From: Roridomyces roridus
Taxonomy: Eukaryota; Basidiomycota; Agaricomycetes; Agaricales; Mycenaceae
Direction: 5' to 3'
NCBI GenBank assembly: GCA_029378245.1
Contig: JARKIF010000003.1
Location: 496,001 to 560,000 of the forward strand
Length of the DNA stretch: 64,000 bases
The translations under genes and the position numbers were made by a program. Below, one piece after another: positions 11,442 to 24,500 of this stretch (its first letter is position 1; each line of letters starts with the position of its first letter). The notes below the pieces were generated by a model. The model saw only the letters and a program-made list of their open reading frames with translations. It did not search any database and was not told the DNA's origin.

Positions 11442-12497
11442 ATGCCCCGCGCCGAAGGTCCGTGAATCCCAGTCTTTCAAGGCCAACTCTCTAACCAAGC
11501 TCGACAGTTGGTACCCCAAAGTATGTAGCGAACAAGATGAAGTCCAAGGGACTTCAGCGCTTGCGGTGGTACTGTCAAGTGTGCGAGAAACAATGTCGGG
11601 ACGAGAACGGTTTCAAGTGCCATGCACAGTCGGAGTCGCACCTTCGGCAGATGCTCGTCGTTGGAGAGAACGCTGGGAGGCATATCAACAACTTTTCGCA
11701 GGAGTTTCAGTCGGAATTCGTCCGCATGCTGTCTCGTCGGTGCGTCGTCCATCCATGGGTATGAGTCATTGTCTCACTTTTCTTTCGCAGCTTTGGAACG
11801 AAGCGAGTCCGCGCCAATCAGGTGTATCAGGAGTACATCTCGGACAAGAGCCACCTCCACATGAATGCCACCCGCTGGGTCACCCTCACTGAGTTTATCA
11901 AGCACCTGGGACGGGCGGGAATCGCCCGCGTGGACGAGACGGAGAAGGGCTGGTTCATAGCTTGGATCGACAGCAGCCCCAAGGCCCTAGCCAAAGCCGT
12001 GCGTGCTCCTCACTGCTGCATACGACTCTCAGATTGCTGACTCAGCACCGTAGGAAGCCTCCATGAAGAAGGACAGGGCTACCACGTCGGACGAGCAGCG
12101 CGAACGGATGCTCATCGCAGAGCAGATCGAGCGCGCTGCTGCTGAAGAGGCTTCCCAGCCAGGGCCCTCACGTTCTGCTGCGGACTCGTCTTCGACCACG
12201 CCGCCGGTGGAGGAAGGTCTCAAGCGCGACGAGGGCGCCGAGAAGGTCGTCCTCTCCTTCTCCGCCAAGCCCGCCCTTGCTCCCGTCGCTGCTGCCGCCC
12301 CCACGCTCGCCTTCAAGGCCAATCCTCTCAAAGCCGCCAACCCGCTCAAGGCGAACCCGCTGAAGCGTCCTAATCCCCTCAAAGCCGCCACGCCCGGTAC
12401 AGACTCGTCTGACAAGAAGCGGTCTGCTTCGAGTATGACTGCGGCGGAGCGTTTGATCATAGAGGATCAGGAGCGCAAGCGCAGGCGCATGGAGTAG
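11442..12497 (+). CDS. KIN17-like zinc-finger protein
   Basis: Four exons: 11442-11457, 11508-11739, 11791-11998 and 12054-12497, 299 codons. The first exon is only 16 bases; it was chosen because it splices into MPRAEVGTPKYVANKMKSKG, the family's N-terminus. A C2H2-type finger (CQVCEKQCRDENGFKCH) comes next. The KIN17 winged-helix domain follows, with MNATRWVTLTEFIKHLGR and DETEKGWFIAWID. KIN17 proteins are nuclear, bind nucleic acid and act in DNA replication/repair and RNA processing. The tail has repeated NPLK units separated by Ala/Lys/Pro, then a basic end (RKRRRME). It lacks the tandem SH3/KOW end of the animal protein, which is usual for fungal members. Confidence 0.92.
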
Positions 12498-12728
12498 ACG
12501 TCGTCGACTTGTTTTTGTACGTTTTATGTCTGTTAAATGACGATTGTACTTTCATTCCGGACTCTTTTTTTTTTTGCATTCGGATGACTTCAGTCTATTC
12601 TTGACGCTGGTGTGGGTCCCCGCTCAAAATCCAAGGCGATCCCTCGTGTGAGCCTCGTGTTCCTCGCGCCCTTTGTGCCGTTCTCCCTCTTTCCCTCCTT
12701 CTTCAAGCTTGCTTAAAGCTCCCGTGCG

Positions 12729-13921
12729 ATGGATCCCAATACAACGAATGGTATACCTGGGGTCGAACCAGAAGCAAGTGAGGAAGCGCCGGCCCCTACC
12801 GTGGCGCTCGACAAAGAGTACTACAAGGAAGACGGAGACTGCGTTTTTCTCGCGGAGGTGTTCTTTTCAAGGTTCGGGATATTCCATCTTTGTTGTTTTT
12901 TCGACACTCAATGACCCACGCACTTGCAGTTACACAAGTTATTCCTCTGCCGCGACCCCCAGTCGATGTTTCGGAACATGTTTGACGATGCTGGGCGTAA
13001 AAATGCAGATGTGAATGGAATTGAGACCTCCGAGTCCGGCGAAGGAGATTTAGAACACATTCCGATGGACGACAGTGCAGAGGAATTTCGGGCGATGTGT
13101 TGGGCATTGTACGCTTTGTGAGTTGGAGTCGCCGTCTTGCTCAGCTCGCTCGAAGGCGCTCATAGGTCACTCACTCTCCAGACCGACTGAAACCCAAGTC
13201 CAAAACCTCCCAGGCGCCAACATCCAGAGACTCGTCCACGTAGCCAACATGTCCCACAAATACACTCTCGCGTCGTTCGAAGATTGGGCGCTCAACATCA
13301 TTTGGATTCATTGTCAACCGGGAATGGACTACCTCAACACCTGCTCCGTGGGCATGCTCCGCCGAATCTTCGAAGCCGCAACCAAAGGAGGGCGGACGGA
13401 CCTCCGCGACCTCGTAGAACAGCGGTGGCTCCCGCGTTTGAAAACAGGCGAACTTGAGTTGAGGGATGCGTTGGATTTCGGGGAGATGCATGGGAGGAGG
13501 GAGTTTTCTAGGGATGGTTTATTTTCAACAGGCGTTGGATATGCGCCGGTCTTGTCCGTTGACCAAGGGGTTTCTCGTGACGGACTTTTCGAAGACTGGC
13601 CTCACGCACGAGCAGCTGTATCGTCTGCTCATGGGCTACTCCTCCATCTCAATGTCCTGGATGGAGTTGAACCATTCCGAACTTCCGCGGGTCGGTTGTA
13701 AAACCGGGTATCACCCAAACTTCCTACTCGATGGGGTGGACTTGAAAGATGTTGGAGAGATGGATATATGGACGGCCATAGAAAGAGCGATGAAGAAGAC
13801 CCAACAATACGACTACTGCGGATGCAGAAAGAAGTCCCTCGATAACCAAATGCCAGGTTCCATGGCTGATCATTTTCTTGGAAGGATGGAAGATACAGAC
13901 TCGGAGGCGGTCTCTCAATGA
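12729..13921 (+). pseudogene. BTB/POZ-domain gene, frameshifted copy
   Basis: Exon-like segments at 12729-12871, 12930-13117 and 13182-13921 match the intact paralogue at 13977-15042 in order and in intron positions. Seen: KEDGDCVFLAE, LFLCRDPQSMFRNMFDD, the SAEEFRAMCWALYAL end of the BTB fold, then a long C-terminal region (HCQPGMDYL, ELELRDALDFGEMHGRREF). Two reading-frame problems are visible. The 3' end of exon 1 needs one more base to reach the VLFK found in the paralogue, although a GAG/GTGTTC donor at 12857/12858 could avoid this. In exon 3 a TTTT run near 13504-13507 carries one extra base, which moves the frame from GRREF to GMVYFQQAL. BTB/POZ proteins mediate dimerisation, often as cullin-3 adaptors. 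Probably dead or a sequencing artefact. Confidence 0.78.
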
Positions 13922-13976
13922 TGTCACAGCTCGAATAGTTATCCAATGTCATCCTACATGCGTAAATCGAAGTCTA

Positions 13977-15042
13977 CTACTCCTTTCCAAGGAAATGATC
14001 AGCAACCGACCCAGTGACAAAGGAGCTGAGGAAACTCTGTCTGCATTTGCAGTAGTCCTGTTTCTTCTTGGCATGCTCCACTGCCAACCATATATTCATA
14101 CCGCCCGCAACCGTGGTATCCACACCATCGAGCAAACCGGTTGGGTGGTAAGAGCTGAAGCTTGTACCGGTGTGGCATCCGGCCACGCGTGGAACCTTGA
14201 CGGATTCCAGGTCTTTAAAAGCCAACGAGAGGGAGCAGAATCCAGCCAACAAACGATGCAGTTGTTCGGGCTTGAGATTGGTCTGCGAAGAAAAATCCGT
14301 CGCACAGCCCGCCGTCGGTGTGAAACCCCCTCGCATGTTGACAGCTTGTTGGTAGTAGGCGTTACCCAAGAACGTCCGCCTATTATGCATCTCCCCAAAG
14401 TCAAGCGCGTCCCGAAGCTCGAGTTCGCCCTTGTTCAAGCGGACCAACCAACGTGATTCCACGAGTTTGCATAAATCCTCCCGACCGCCCTGGACCGCGG
14501 CCTCGAAGATGCGGCGTGACATGTCGACGGAACACCCATCGAGGTAGTCCATGCCCGGCTGGCAATGTAACCAAACCATCGTCAGCGTCCATTTTTCGTA
14601 CGACGGGAGCACGTATTTATGCGCCATCTTGGAGACGGCGATGAGCCTGTTGATGTCTGCGCCTTTGTCATTTTGAAGCTGGATGTCCGTCGGCCTGAGA
14701 AAAGTAAAGATATGCATGTACGAGCGACTGCTTGGTAGAAGACTCACAAAGCGTATACTGCCCAGCACAGCGCCCGAAATTCCTCTGCGCTATCGCTGAC
14801 CGCTATTTCGGCCAAGTCTGTCGTTTGGACGGCAGTTCCTTGAGGAACGCTGAATATATCGCGAAACATCGACTGTGGGTCTCGACAGAGCATCATTTTG
14901 TGCACCTTGGGTGGCTGGCTGTTAGCATACGCGGCGGACGTTGGGACGGCAACCCACAGACCTTGAAGAGAACGTTGCCGGCGACGAAAAGACAGTCTCC
15001 ATCGTCAAAGTAGAAATTCTTGTCCGCGACCTTTTCGGACAT
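13977..15042 (-). CDS. BTB/POZ-domain protein
   Basis: Three exons in transcript order: 15042-14962, 14905-14748 and 14694-13977, 318 codons with consistent phases. The BTB core is visible: FYFDDGDCLFVAGNVLFK, then MLCRDPQSMFRDIF, then SAEEFRALCWAVYAL. The C-terminal two thirds (HCQPGMDYLDGCSVDM, ELELRDALDFGEMHNRR) is a conserved but unnamed region seen with BTB domains in mushroom genomes. BTB domains form dimers and often recruit cullin-3 ubiquitin ligase; no substrate domain such as Kelch or MATH is present, so the role is open. Its stop lies 56 bases from the stop of the broken paralogue, tail to tail. A longer start at 15117 in the same frame is possible. Confidence 0.82.
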
Positions 15043-15176
15043 GGTATTGGCTGATATATGCTTGGAGCAATCGGGAACAAAGATGGTCAAAGCGAGACAG
15101 TGGTTGATATCCATCAAACAGACGTCATCATTCCGCTTCGACTACTTAACAAACTTGAACGTTTGAACTACAACAA

Positions 15177-17004
15177 CTAGTGGGTCTTGGGTAAGAAAGC
15201 TCCTGCACCAGGACCTATCCCATCCATAGCGAACGACTCTGTGAGATCCTGCGGCATCGGAAATTTAACACGCAAGAGATGCGAATGTTTACCCCCAGGC
15301 AACTTCATCTGCACGAGCGTATACGACGGGTTCGGCTCGAGCGTCTCGCAGGACACGATACTAAATGGAAAGCTCGTATAGTCAAATTCGATTGCGAGCT
15401 TCTTGGTGTTGTGCATCATGCCGAGGACCTCTAATGTTTTAGCCACTCGGTCTCGCTCCAAGATCGCACCTGCAAAATTCTTGTTCTCTGCTGATAACTT
15501 GATTTTCGTCCCATCTGTGGAAATGAATACCATTATTCGAGTCCGACATTAGGAGACTTACTCATGCGGTGCGTTCTGGTCTCCTTGCAGTACGCACGAT
15601 GCTCGCCTAATTTCCAATCTCGTTTTTGGCATTTCCTAGAGCAATACGCACGCTCCATGCACCCGACACAGAAGCGTAAATGAACGCCGTCGACGAAATC
15701 AATACGGTCGCACTGTCAATAAGATGAGAAGAGTCATTCAACAAGGCGGCGACACCAACCTCTTTATTCGCGCAACGCAGATCCACAATGGTAATCTGCG
15801 CAGCTAATCGGACCCGCTCTTCCAACGTTTTCCGAAAAGCAAACCAGGCATCCCAAAGGGCTCCTCGACGGTTCATCCGCCTCTCCATCGCAACCATGTC
15901 AAATTTATGCAACGCTCTCCCAGCGGCGCGAAGGACCGATAAATGGACGAGATATGAGGGAAGGCGGAGGAGCAAGGGGGGACAATAGTCGTCCGGCAGC
16001 GGACAACGGGAGCCCACCAGTAGGCATGGAAGTAAGCCGGCCTCGAGCGCCCTGATAACACACGATGGGCCGTCTCCTCCCTTGATCCAGTCGTGGATGT
16101 AGGTGCAACCCTCTTGCATTATGTCAGCCGAAAGCGGGTCGCGGAGGAGGTTTTGTGGGCGGATGACACGCGCCATTGCACGTGTCACCATGTGGACCGA
16201 GTTGGGTTTGTGCCCGGGAAAATCGAGACCCAGGAGGTTCATCAACATGACATCCGCGACGATTTCTCCGCGCGCGTTCGCCTCGGTGTCCCGATGTAGG
16301 TGAACTACCGTAGCGTATCCGAGCTCCTGAATGGTCTTGTTAGTCTGCCGGAGGAGCTCCTCGATGGCTTTTTGGTGGGGATCGATCCCCTCCGAAAAGT
16401 AAAGACGCATGTCGTTGGCCCATGATAAAAGGGCGAAATCGAGTGTTTCGCCCAATGGCTTTTCCAAGGCAATCCCGGGTGTGTAGCGTTGGGCTTGCAA
16501 GAGCCATACGGCCCCAATGAGGCCTAGCATGCCGTGCATGTTAAACCAGTGCCGAAGGGCGTACCCCTGCATCATCAGGCAGGCCGACAGGAAGTTAACT
16601 GTCGATCCCAGCACGACGGATGTATCCTCTCCACTAATCGTGGAGAGGTTGGAAACGCAAAGCGAGTGGAGGAATTCTATCCAGCGGCGCACATCCTCTA
16701 GCTGATTGTTTGCGATCGTCGACTGGAAGAGCTTGCTCCAAGAGTCCTGAATAGGCGCCTTGGTGAAATCGCTTGTCGGATTGACGGGAATTTGGAAGAG
16801 CGCATCGGCCAGGTTCTGTAGTGCGACGACAGGTCCCCAGATTCGAGTCTCGGAGTCGCAGGGCTGACCGAATGCATCCAGCTGCGCAACGAATTCTGCG
16901 CGGAGTTTGATGGCGCCGGCAGAGATTTGGATAGAGCGGCTTTTGCGGCCGTTGGCATTTCTGCGCATGGCGAGGTCTTTGAGACGCGCCTCGGATAGAC
17001 TCAT
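15177..17004 (-). CDS. MYND-type zinc-finger protein, paralogue A
   Basis: Three exons in transcript order: 17004-15760, 15712-15562 and 15514-15177, 577 codons. Exon 1 is 1,245 bases, exactly the length of exon 1 in paralogue B. It encodes a mostly helical region with shared blocks IWGPVVALQNLA, DVRRWIEFL, LRHWFNMHGMLG, TRAMARVIRP and the basic ERRMNRRG. The zinc finger starts at the first splice (RCANKE/CDRIDFVDG) and continues CVGCMERAYCSRKCQKRDW, with the His/Cys end EHRAYC in exon 2. The C-terminal region contains LPGGKHSHLLRVKFPMPQ. MYND fingers bind short proline-rich peptides; this fungal family has no assigned function. The intron at 15515-15561 has the same phase-1 position in all four paralogues. 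Confidence 0.82.
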
Positions 17005-17265
17005 GGTGAGCAAGGTGAGAGGGATCCGGAGAGGTGACCACCATCAGAAGTTCTCCTGTTTCAATCAGATCATCACGTTGATCCGTCGGCTAGATAAGGT
17101 GTTTTGAGCTCGGATAGGGATTGCAGGAGGACGAGATGGTCAAGAACAGGTGGCAAGTTTGCTAATACATCCAACGCGTCAATCACAGCAACGTTAGCTT
17201 TGCGTTAGCTACAAATACACAATTCAGACTTGCTCTCGAAACAAGAAAACCCCCTCCCAGCACGT

Positions 17266-19098
17266 TCAACTTGAAGTCTGGTAGAAAAACTGATCCGCCT
17301 CCGGACCCATCCCTTTCCCAGTGATCGAATCCGCAAGGCCCTTTGGCATCGGCAATTTAACACGCAGCAAATGCGAATGTTTGCCCCCGGGCAACTTGAG
17401 CTGCACGAGCGTATACGAAGGCTGCGCCTCGAGCGTCTCGCAGGGAAATATCTTGAACGGGGCGGTTGTATAGTCGAATTCAACGGCAAGCCGTTTGGTC
17501 CGATGCATCATCTCTAGGACTGCGAATGATTTTCGGTCTTTTTCCAGAACCAGGGAGATGTAGTCTTTGTTTTCTTCGGAGAGCTTGATTTTCTTGCCTT
17601 CTGGATACACAAAATGAACGAGATGTATGATGAAGTTGGCATGGGCGTACGAACCCAGTCGTTGTGCCCTGATTTCCTTGCAGTAGGCGCGATGCCCGCC
17701 TGTCACCCAATCTCGTCTCTGGCATTCAGTCGAGCAATATGCGCGGCCCATGCACCCCACACAGTATTGCAAACAATCGTCTTTATAATCAACGCGATTG
17801 CACTGTTAGCAAGTCAGATTATCAAACGAAGAGGCCAGTTATTGAGGACCTACCAATTTACTGGCGCAGACCAAGTAAATTGCACTCTCTGCCAGCTCTA
17901 TCCGCTGTTCAAGCAGCTTTTTAAAATCAGACCAGGCGTCCCATATCGGACTCCGCCGGTCCATCCGCCTCTCGGTTGAATTCCTTCGGATTTTCCTCAG
18001 CGCCTTTGCGGCCGAGCGCACAACAGGTAGATGCACCAGATACGTCGGAAGCTCGCGTTGGAGGAGCGGTAAAAGTCTTGCATGCGAAGCGGGATCGAAG
18101 CCGACCAAGAAGGAGGAGAGGAAGCCGGCCTCGAAGGCTCTGATGATGGAGGACAGGCCGTCTCCGCGGCTGATGCAACTGCTGAGGTGATTGCAGCCTG
18201 AGTGCAGCACGTCGACCGACATCCCGTCTTGGAGAGGGTGTCGCGGGCGGATGACACGGGCCATCGCACGAGTCGTGTAGCGAACGGCATTGCGGGCGAC
18301 GAAGGAAGGATGCATCGCGTCGCCGTCAAGTAGGAGGATGACCAGCGTGTCGGCGACGGTCGCTGTTCGATCTTCACGCTCCGCACAGTCCCGAATCAGG
18401 TGTGCTAACGCAGCGTAGGCCAGCTCATGCATATCCTTCTTGGTTTGTCGAGCAAGTTCCTCTGAGAAAGGCGGGTAGCGATCGACCGTGTCGTACATAT
18501 CGCGCGCCCAACAGAGCAACGCAAAGTGCAACGTCTCGCCAATGGATTTCTCCGTCGGCACGGGGAGTGCTAGACCCCATTCCGCTTGGAGGCACCATAT
18601 ATTCCCTAGAAAACCTAGCGCGCCGTGTTTGTTGATCCAGTGGCGGAGCGAGGAGTCTTGGAGCTTGAGACACGCCGCCAGGAAATTGACGATGGAGCCC
18701 AGCACGATACCCCTGGCCACCATGCTAATCCTCGGGTGACCAATAGAAGGAAAGTCGGAACCGACCCCGTAGAGAAACTCGATCCACCTCCGCACGTCGT
18801 CAAGCCGACCGGTCGTAACGATCTCGGATTCGAAGATGTCGTTCCAGGCATCCCGAATAGGCACCTTGCGGGGCGCCCCAAGGTTCAGTTCGGTTGGGAT
18901 CGCGGAAAGCGTGGCCGCAAGGTTTTCTAGTTCGGTGACTGGGCCCCAGATGGTCTCGGCCGATCCACAGGGCCCCATGAAAATTGTCAGCTGCAGAATA
19001 AATTGTGCACGCAATTCGGGTTCAGAGAGTCCGTCAGGGTCTGGATATCCGTACTTGCGGAGAGCGAAATTTCTGAGACGAGTCTCTCGTGGATGCAT
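17266..19098 (-). CDS. MYND-type zinc-finger protein, paralogue B
   Basis: Three exons in transcript order: 19098-17854, 17802-17655 and 17600-17266, 575 codons. The start MHPRETRLRNFALRK aligns with MSLSEARLKDLAMRR of paralogue A and MNPREVRLREL of D. The finger reads CASKL/CNRVDYKDDC, then CVGCMGRAYCSTECQRRDW, then GHRAYC. The 54-base intron at 17601-17654 could be read through in frame, so one might annotate 593 residues; the splice is preferred because A has an obligatory intron at the same phase-1 site. The 3' end and flank (CTTGCTCTCGAAACAAGAAA near 17230) are shared with paralogue D, so B and D are close copies. Function unknown. Confidence 0.82.
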
Positions 19099-19412
19099 CG
19101 CGTGTGAGGGAAGGAGGAAGAGATGCCTCGTGGTGGTGGTCCATAAAAAGCAATGACACTGTTGTTTGCGTAATCGACAAATAAAGTTGCACAGTTGCAC
19201 TTCACATTGGCGAGTCCTTAATTTCTCATTTGTTTACCTTGGAGCCTGGCGGCCCATACCTGAGTCCACTGCCATGGAATTTCAAGGGATCAGACAATTT
19301 GAGGTTGTCGTTCGGACATTGGAGCAAATGCCAAGTGCGTTCAAAATCGGGTGGGATTGATACAACAACCGCAGCGTCCAACAAAGACTGTTTACAACGT
19401 ACACGGCCCCAC

Positions 19413-20970
19413 TCATGGCAAACCAAAAACCGGATTCAAATTCCCCGAACGTAAGGAGTCGGCGACATCTTGAGGAACGAGGACTTCGATTTGAAAAGTG
19501 TAAGAGTAACCGCCCACCGGCACCTTCACCTGGAAAATCGTATAACCCGGTTTCTCAATCACTTCCCCACGCACCGGGAGGACTTTCAGTGGAAACATGG
19601 TGTAGTCAAACTCCAATGCGAACTGGCGGGTTTGATGAATTATCTCGAAAGCGGTGGGCATATTAGCAATGCGGTCGTGGGCGATTACTTTGTCCATGAA
19701 AGCCCTGTTCTCGTCAGATAATTCGATTTCGTGATTCTCTGTGCCGATGTAAGGGATCGCAGAATAGTAGTAGCACTTGCACGCACCGATGCGACGCCAC
19801 CTCATCTCCTTGCAGAGCTTGCGATGGCCGTCAGTCTTCCAGTCTTGTCTTTGACACTCGGCGGAACAATACGCCTTGTCCATACATCCAACGCAGTAGC
19901 GTAGGCAATCGTCAGTGAAATCAATACGATTGCACTATCAAAGGTGAGCTGGATGGTCGAGCAAGTCAAGGTGATACCCACCATTCGACTGCCACAAATT
20001 AAATGCACCGTCTCTCCCGCCACCTCGATCCGTTCTTCGAGTGTTTTCTTGAAAGCTACCCAGGCCTCCCAGAGCGGACCTCTCCGAGACATCCGCCGCT
20101 CGATCTCAGCCTTCTTGATTTTCTTGAATGCTTTTGCAGCAGAACGCACCACAGGCAGATGCACCAGATACGTCGAAAGCCGGTTTTTAAACAGATCTAA
20201 ATATTCTTGATGGGTCGTCGCGTCGAATCCGGCGAGGAAACAGGAAAGAAAACCAGCTTCAAAGGCTCTGGCGACACTCGACACGCCGTCTCCGCCCCGC
20301 ATACACGTTTCGAGGTAAGTGCAGCTAGAAGCCACCGCAGTGCCCGAAAGTTGGTCGCAGATACCGAATCGAGAGCGGACGGCGCGTTTCGAGGCACGTA
20401 CAATCAAGTCGAGAGTGTTTTGGGCGATGAAAGAACGCTGCATCAATTTTTGGCGGGCGAGGAGGAGAATGACCATCGCATGTACGCCGATGGCCCGCCG
20501 GTCTTCGTCCTGGATGCTCCCAATCAGGTGGTCCACCGCAGCGCCTGCTAGTTCAAGCACGTCGTTCCCCGTCTGTTTGAGGACCTCATCTGCATAGAGC
20601 GCTTTGGAGGGTGTGATGCCCTTGGTGTCGTACTTGTCGCGCGCCCAGCTCAAAAGGACGAAATGCAGCGCGTCACCCGTTGTTCTGTCGCCCAGCGGCA
20701 TCGGTATGCTCCAGTTTGCATCCAACCACCATATCCTGCCGATAAAGCGCAGTATAGTTCCCTTGGCGTTAAACCAGTAGCAAAGCGCATATCCTTGCAA
20801 CCTGGCACAAGCGAACAGAAAGTGGAATATCGAAGCCAAGACGGCGGCCCTGGCTACGTTGCTCATAGTATTTCGGCTCGCCGCCGTTGGGCTGCTGCGT
20901 GTGTACAAGAACTCGATCCATCTCCGGACGTCTTCGGAGTTCCGGGAACTGATGGGCAAGAGCCTTGTCG
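19413..20970 (-). pseudogene. MYND-type gene, paralogue C: 3' part, cut at its 5' end by a transposon
   Basis: Exons 19934-19787 and 19738-19413 plus a partial first exon ending at 19982 carry the whole MYND finger (ICGSRM/CNRIDFTDDC, CVGCMDKAYCSAECQRQDW) and C-terminus. The first exon matches A, B and D from SEDVRRWIEFLY onward. Everything N-terminal to that is missing, because homology stops at the left inverted repeat of the element at 20971. The first in-frame ATG left is at 20866, which would give a protein lacking about 150 residues. Local blocks such as ERRMSRRGPLWEAWVAFKK resemble A more than B. Probably the 3' half of the gene whose 5' half lies at 25357-25689. Confidence 0.75.
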
Positions 20971-20999
20971 TTGATGGCAAGCGTGACTTGGTGTGACCT
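20971..20999 (+). repeat. Left terminal inverted repeat of the element
   Basis: Begins TTGATGGCAAGCGTGAC and pairs in inverted orientation with 25329-25357. It abuts the 5'-truncated MYND paralogue C. Confidence 0.75.
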
Positions 21000-21511
21000 C
21001 GAATAAATGTCACAACGGCCCGTCGTCGGCGTTGTCGGACAATTGCTCTCCCGCTCACCGGTTCGAATGCTGCAGCTCAAAGATAAAATATGTTCCTTAG
21101 ATACTGAAGTAGTTGTGAATAATAGGTCTTGGCCTGGCTGCTACTGGCTGTGTCACAACGAGGGGAAATTCCCAGCCGAAGCATCATGAAATGATGCGTG
21201 GTTTTTGTGCCTGCAGCCCATTCCGTAGGCTGAACGCAAAAATCTGAGATATTTGCAAGTGAATCTTACACCTGTTCCACAGCTCTGGAGAATATTTTGA
21301 GAGCCAAGGCTCGCATGGTTGTTGTCTTCTGTGGCCGACAATCAAGCCATTTTGATCGCATTTTGATAATGTGATTTCACGATGTGTTTCGTACGCGGTT
21401 TATCAACCCACGCTCTCAGATGATGTCCAAGAGTGTCAAGTCCACTGGAATGTGTGGTGGATCCCAGAAATTCATATGATATATTCTGCGAGCAACATAC
21501 GGGTTTGCACT

Positions 21512-24500
21512 CTAATCTTCGTCCATTTCCGACAACATATACAAGCTTTCTCCATCTTCCTCATCTTCGTCACTCTCCGAATCCTCCTCGTCACTCTCCG
21601 AATCCTCCTTGTCACTATCAGCATCCTCCTTGTCACTATCAGCCTCCGCCATGTCCACATCCGAGCCCTCGTCGCCAACTTCAATACCACCCCAATCAGA
21701 ACCTTCCAAGTCCGAGTCTTCGGCAAGATCCGAGTTGTCTCCATCCTCAAGGGCCTTTCGAGCAACCTTCATTCTTCCAACAGAGTTAAAAGTGGCACTT
21801 CAAGACTAATTTGAAAGAGCTCACCGTTTCTGATAGCGAGCCACGGCAGCCTTCACAGCGGAGAGCATGTCAGCTTTGCGTTTCAGGACAGATTTGTTCG
21901 GAATTGCGACAAGGACCGGGTCCTCAAAGACACGCCAATGTATACGCATCTGGATCGTGAGATCTTTGACGGTAAGCATGTTCAGTCGCGGCGTCTCCAA
22001 AATGACAGGTGTGGCGAGCAGTTTCGCACGACGCTGTGCTTCTTCCTCCAAATGTTTCTGTCGTCGATCCTGTTGAGCTCTCGCCTTCTGGATCAGCCGT
22101 TCCGCCTCTTCAAGTCGAAATTTCTTGTTGGAGCCATCGGAGTCGCGTTTCCGAGCCTCACGCATCGCGTACACGGTCATTTCGTCGGTGTTGGCGTTTG
22201 CAGCAATCCAGTCCTCCGTTTCGTTCTGTCGATACATTGCTCGGGCAGCGAACAACGAGATTGATCCTGCAGGATTGCTTGATTTCTGTTTGCGAGCAAA
22301 TGCGAGAATACCTGGGATGTATGGGTAGAAGGATAGAAGAAAATCAACGATACAGACTCTCGTTCCGGTCATTGGTCCCGTCAACATGCATGTCCTCCTT
22401 CTCCTCCTCTGTCAGTTGGTCGATTGGCCCTCCAACCTTGAATTCCGCCGTGAAGATATCCCAGCCAGTAACTCCACCACTGAAGGCTGCACGGATCGCA
22501 TCCTTGAGGCGAGGAAGCTCGGATGCGCGCTGCCGAACTTTGTTGATAACGAACGGGTTTGCGAATGGCCGACCATCCAAAGTGAGCTCGTTGGCAGGGG
22601 TAGATGGGTCAAGGAGCAAGTCGGGACTGTCAGCGAGTCGTTGACAAAAAGGCTCAATACCGCGGTGCACGTCCACGGTGTCAAGCAAATTCATGATGCC
22701 TCCGTGTTCAGAACCACCACCTCGAGCGTATCGCATATAGGGTATTGAGACGCAAACGGTGTATAGAGACACAACGGCGAGCTCCGTCTGGGTCTTGAGA
22801 TCTTTAAGGCCCTTCAGAATGTTCATCTCCATGTGATTCGGCTCGGGAGAGTGCTTCGCCTGGACGACGGTATCAATGAGGTCGATGTAGATTTCGGGGA
22901 AAGAGAAGAGCTCCACGGCGCCTCTGCCGCCAGTCTGAAATCTCGAGCGCTGGAAATCCGGGAAGGGTTCGGAGGGATGAACCTGGCCGGCGGCGATCTC
23001 GTTCGGATAGAGGGCGCGTTTCCGTAGCTCGACGAAGTTCTGTCCAAGAACCTGATAGCCTGTGATTTCGTTGGAATTTCGGAAAAGCATGGCTGCGAGT
23101 GAGACCAGCTTCATAGCACCACGCGTGCTGGAATCGAGGGCGTTTTTAACTGCTGCCGAATTAGGGTCCTCTGAGAGACGGATGACGGCGTCGTTGGCCT
23201 TATTAGCGAGCAAAACTGGACCATTATTCGAGGGCCACATCGCCTCGAGACCGTTGACAAAGTATTTGAAGGCGTTCAGGTCCTTGTGGCACATGCAGCC
23301 GCCAAAGAGAATGTCTGTGTGGCGTCTCTGTTCCTCCTCTGAAAGCAAGTTGAATGCGGTGGCTCCTAGAGCACGGATAGCGAGGACTTGTCGCCCTGAT
23401 TTGCGTTCTTCCACGGATCTGCTCAGAGTCAGTTGAGTAAGGTAGGTTGAACGTTCAGAGCACCACCCACAGTTTTGGTCCAAACTCCTCCTCCAGCTCT
23501 TCGTTACTGACCGCGCAAGTCGCATTGAAACGATCCACCGATTCCATCTCTTTCCACTCCTCCTCTCCGAGGTCATCGTGCACCGCCTCCAGCTTCAACT
23601 CTCGGACCAGCTCCAGTTTCTTCTTTCCATCCTTGGCGTGGTCCATATTTTGCCATTTTTGCTTGCGCAAAAAGTCCCTGGTGTCGATAGGAGCATTGAC
23701 CGCGTCGTAAATGGGTGAGTTGGTGTAGGCATTAATGATGGCGGCACCGGCGGCCATTTCTCCTTCAAGCTGCGTCTCTGCAGTATGATCGTGTGCATGG
23801 GCGAGGTCGAAAACTCGTGTTTTGAATGTCTCTTCGCCGTTAGAGTCGCGGGTCTTCAGGGTTATGTGTCGGCCTTCGTGATTGACGCGCTTGATCGTGG
23901 TGCCGTCGCTGCTGACGCCGAAGGCTACGGCTCCGTCAGTGTAGTTACATAAAATGGAAATAAACCTGCAGGTGGTGTGCGCTAGCTCGCTGCCGAGCTG
24001 AACCTGGCTGAGAAAACCACCTTCCTTCACCGCCATCCGGACCACACGCGCACTGGGCTTCCGCTTCATCGTAATTCCAACCTCCTCAAGAACAATCGAG
24101 ATGACAGAGGCCGTGCGGTTCGCACGAACACCCTTAGCATCCAATCGACGGAACATCCGTCGCGCACGCTGACTGTAACGGTTGCCAGTCATGGGGTTCC
24201 AAACCTTCATAGCCTTGAGGGCTTTTCGAGTATCGTCCAACACTGGTCTTGCTCGTTTTGCTTGCTTACGGAACTTTTCGCATTCCTGCTTAGCCTCTCT
24301 CGCCTGCGCGCGAAGGTCCTTCCCTTCATTAATGGCATCGGTGAGCTGGGTGTGCAGAGAACTGCTTCGGGCGCGTTCTTCAGTCAGAGATTGTTGGTCG
24401 AGTTTCAGCTGCTTGGTCAGAGTTTCCTGAGCCTCCGTAGAAGCTTCGTTCGCCTGCGTTCTCTCACGCTTCAGCCTAGTGACCTTCGCCGATGTTTTGG

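Noticed and set aside
21040..21090. GGTTCGAAT resembling a tRNA T-loop
   Set aside because: No acceptor stem, anticodon arm or D-arm can be folded around it.
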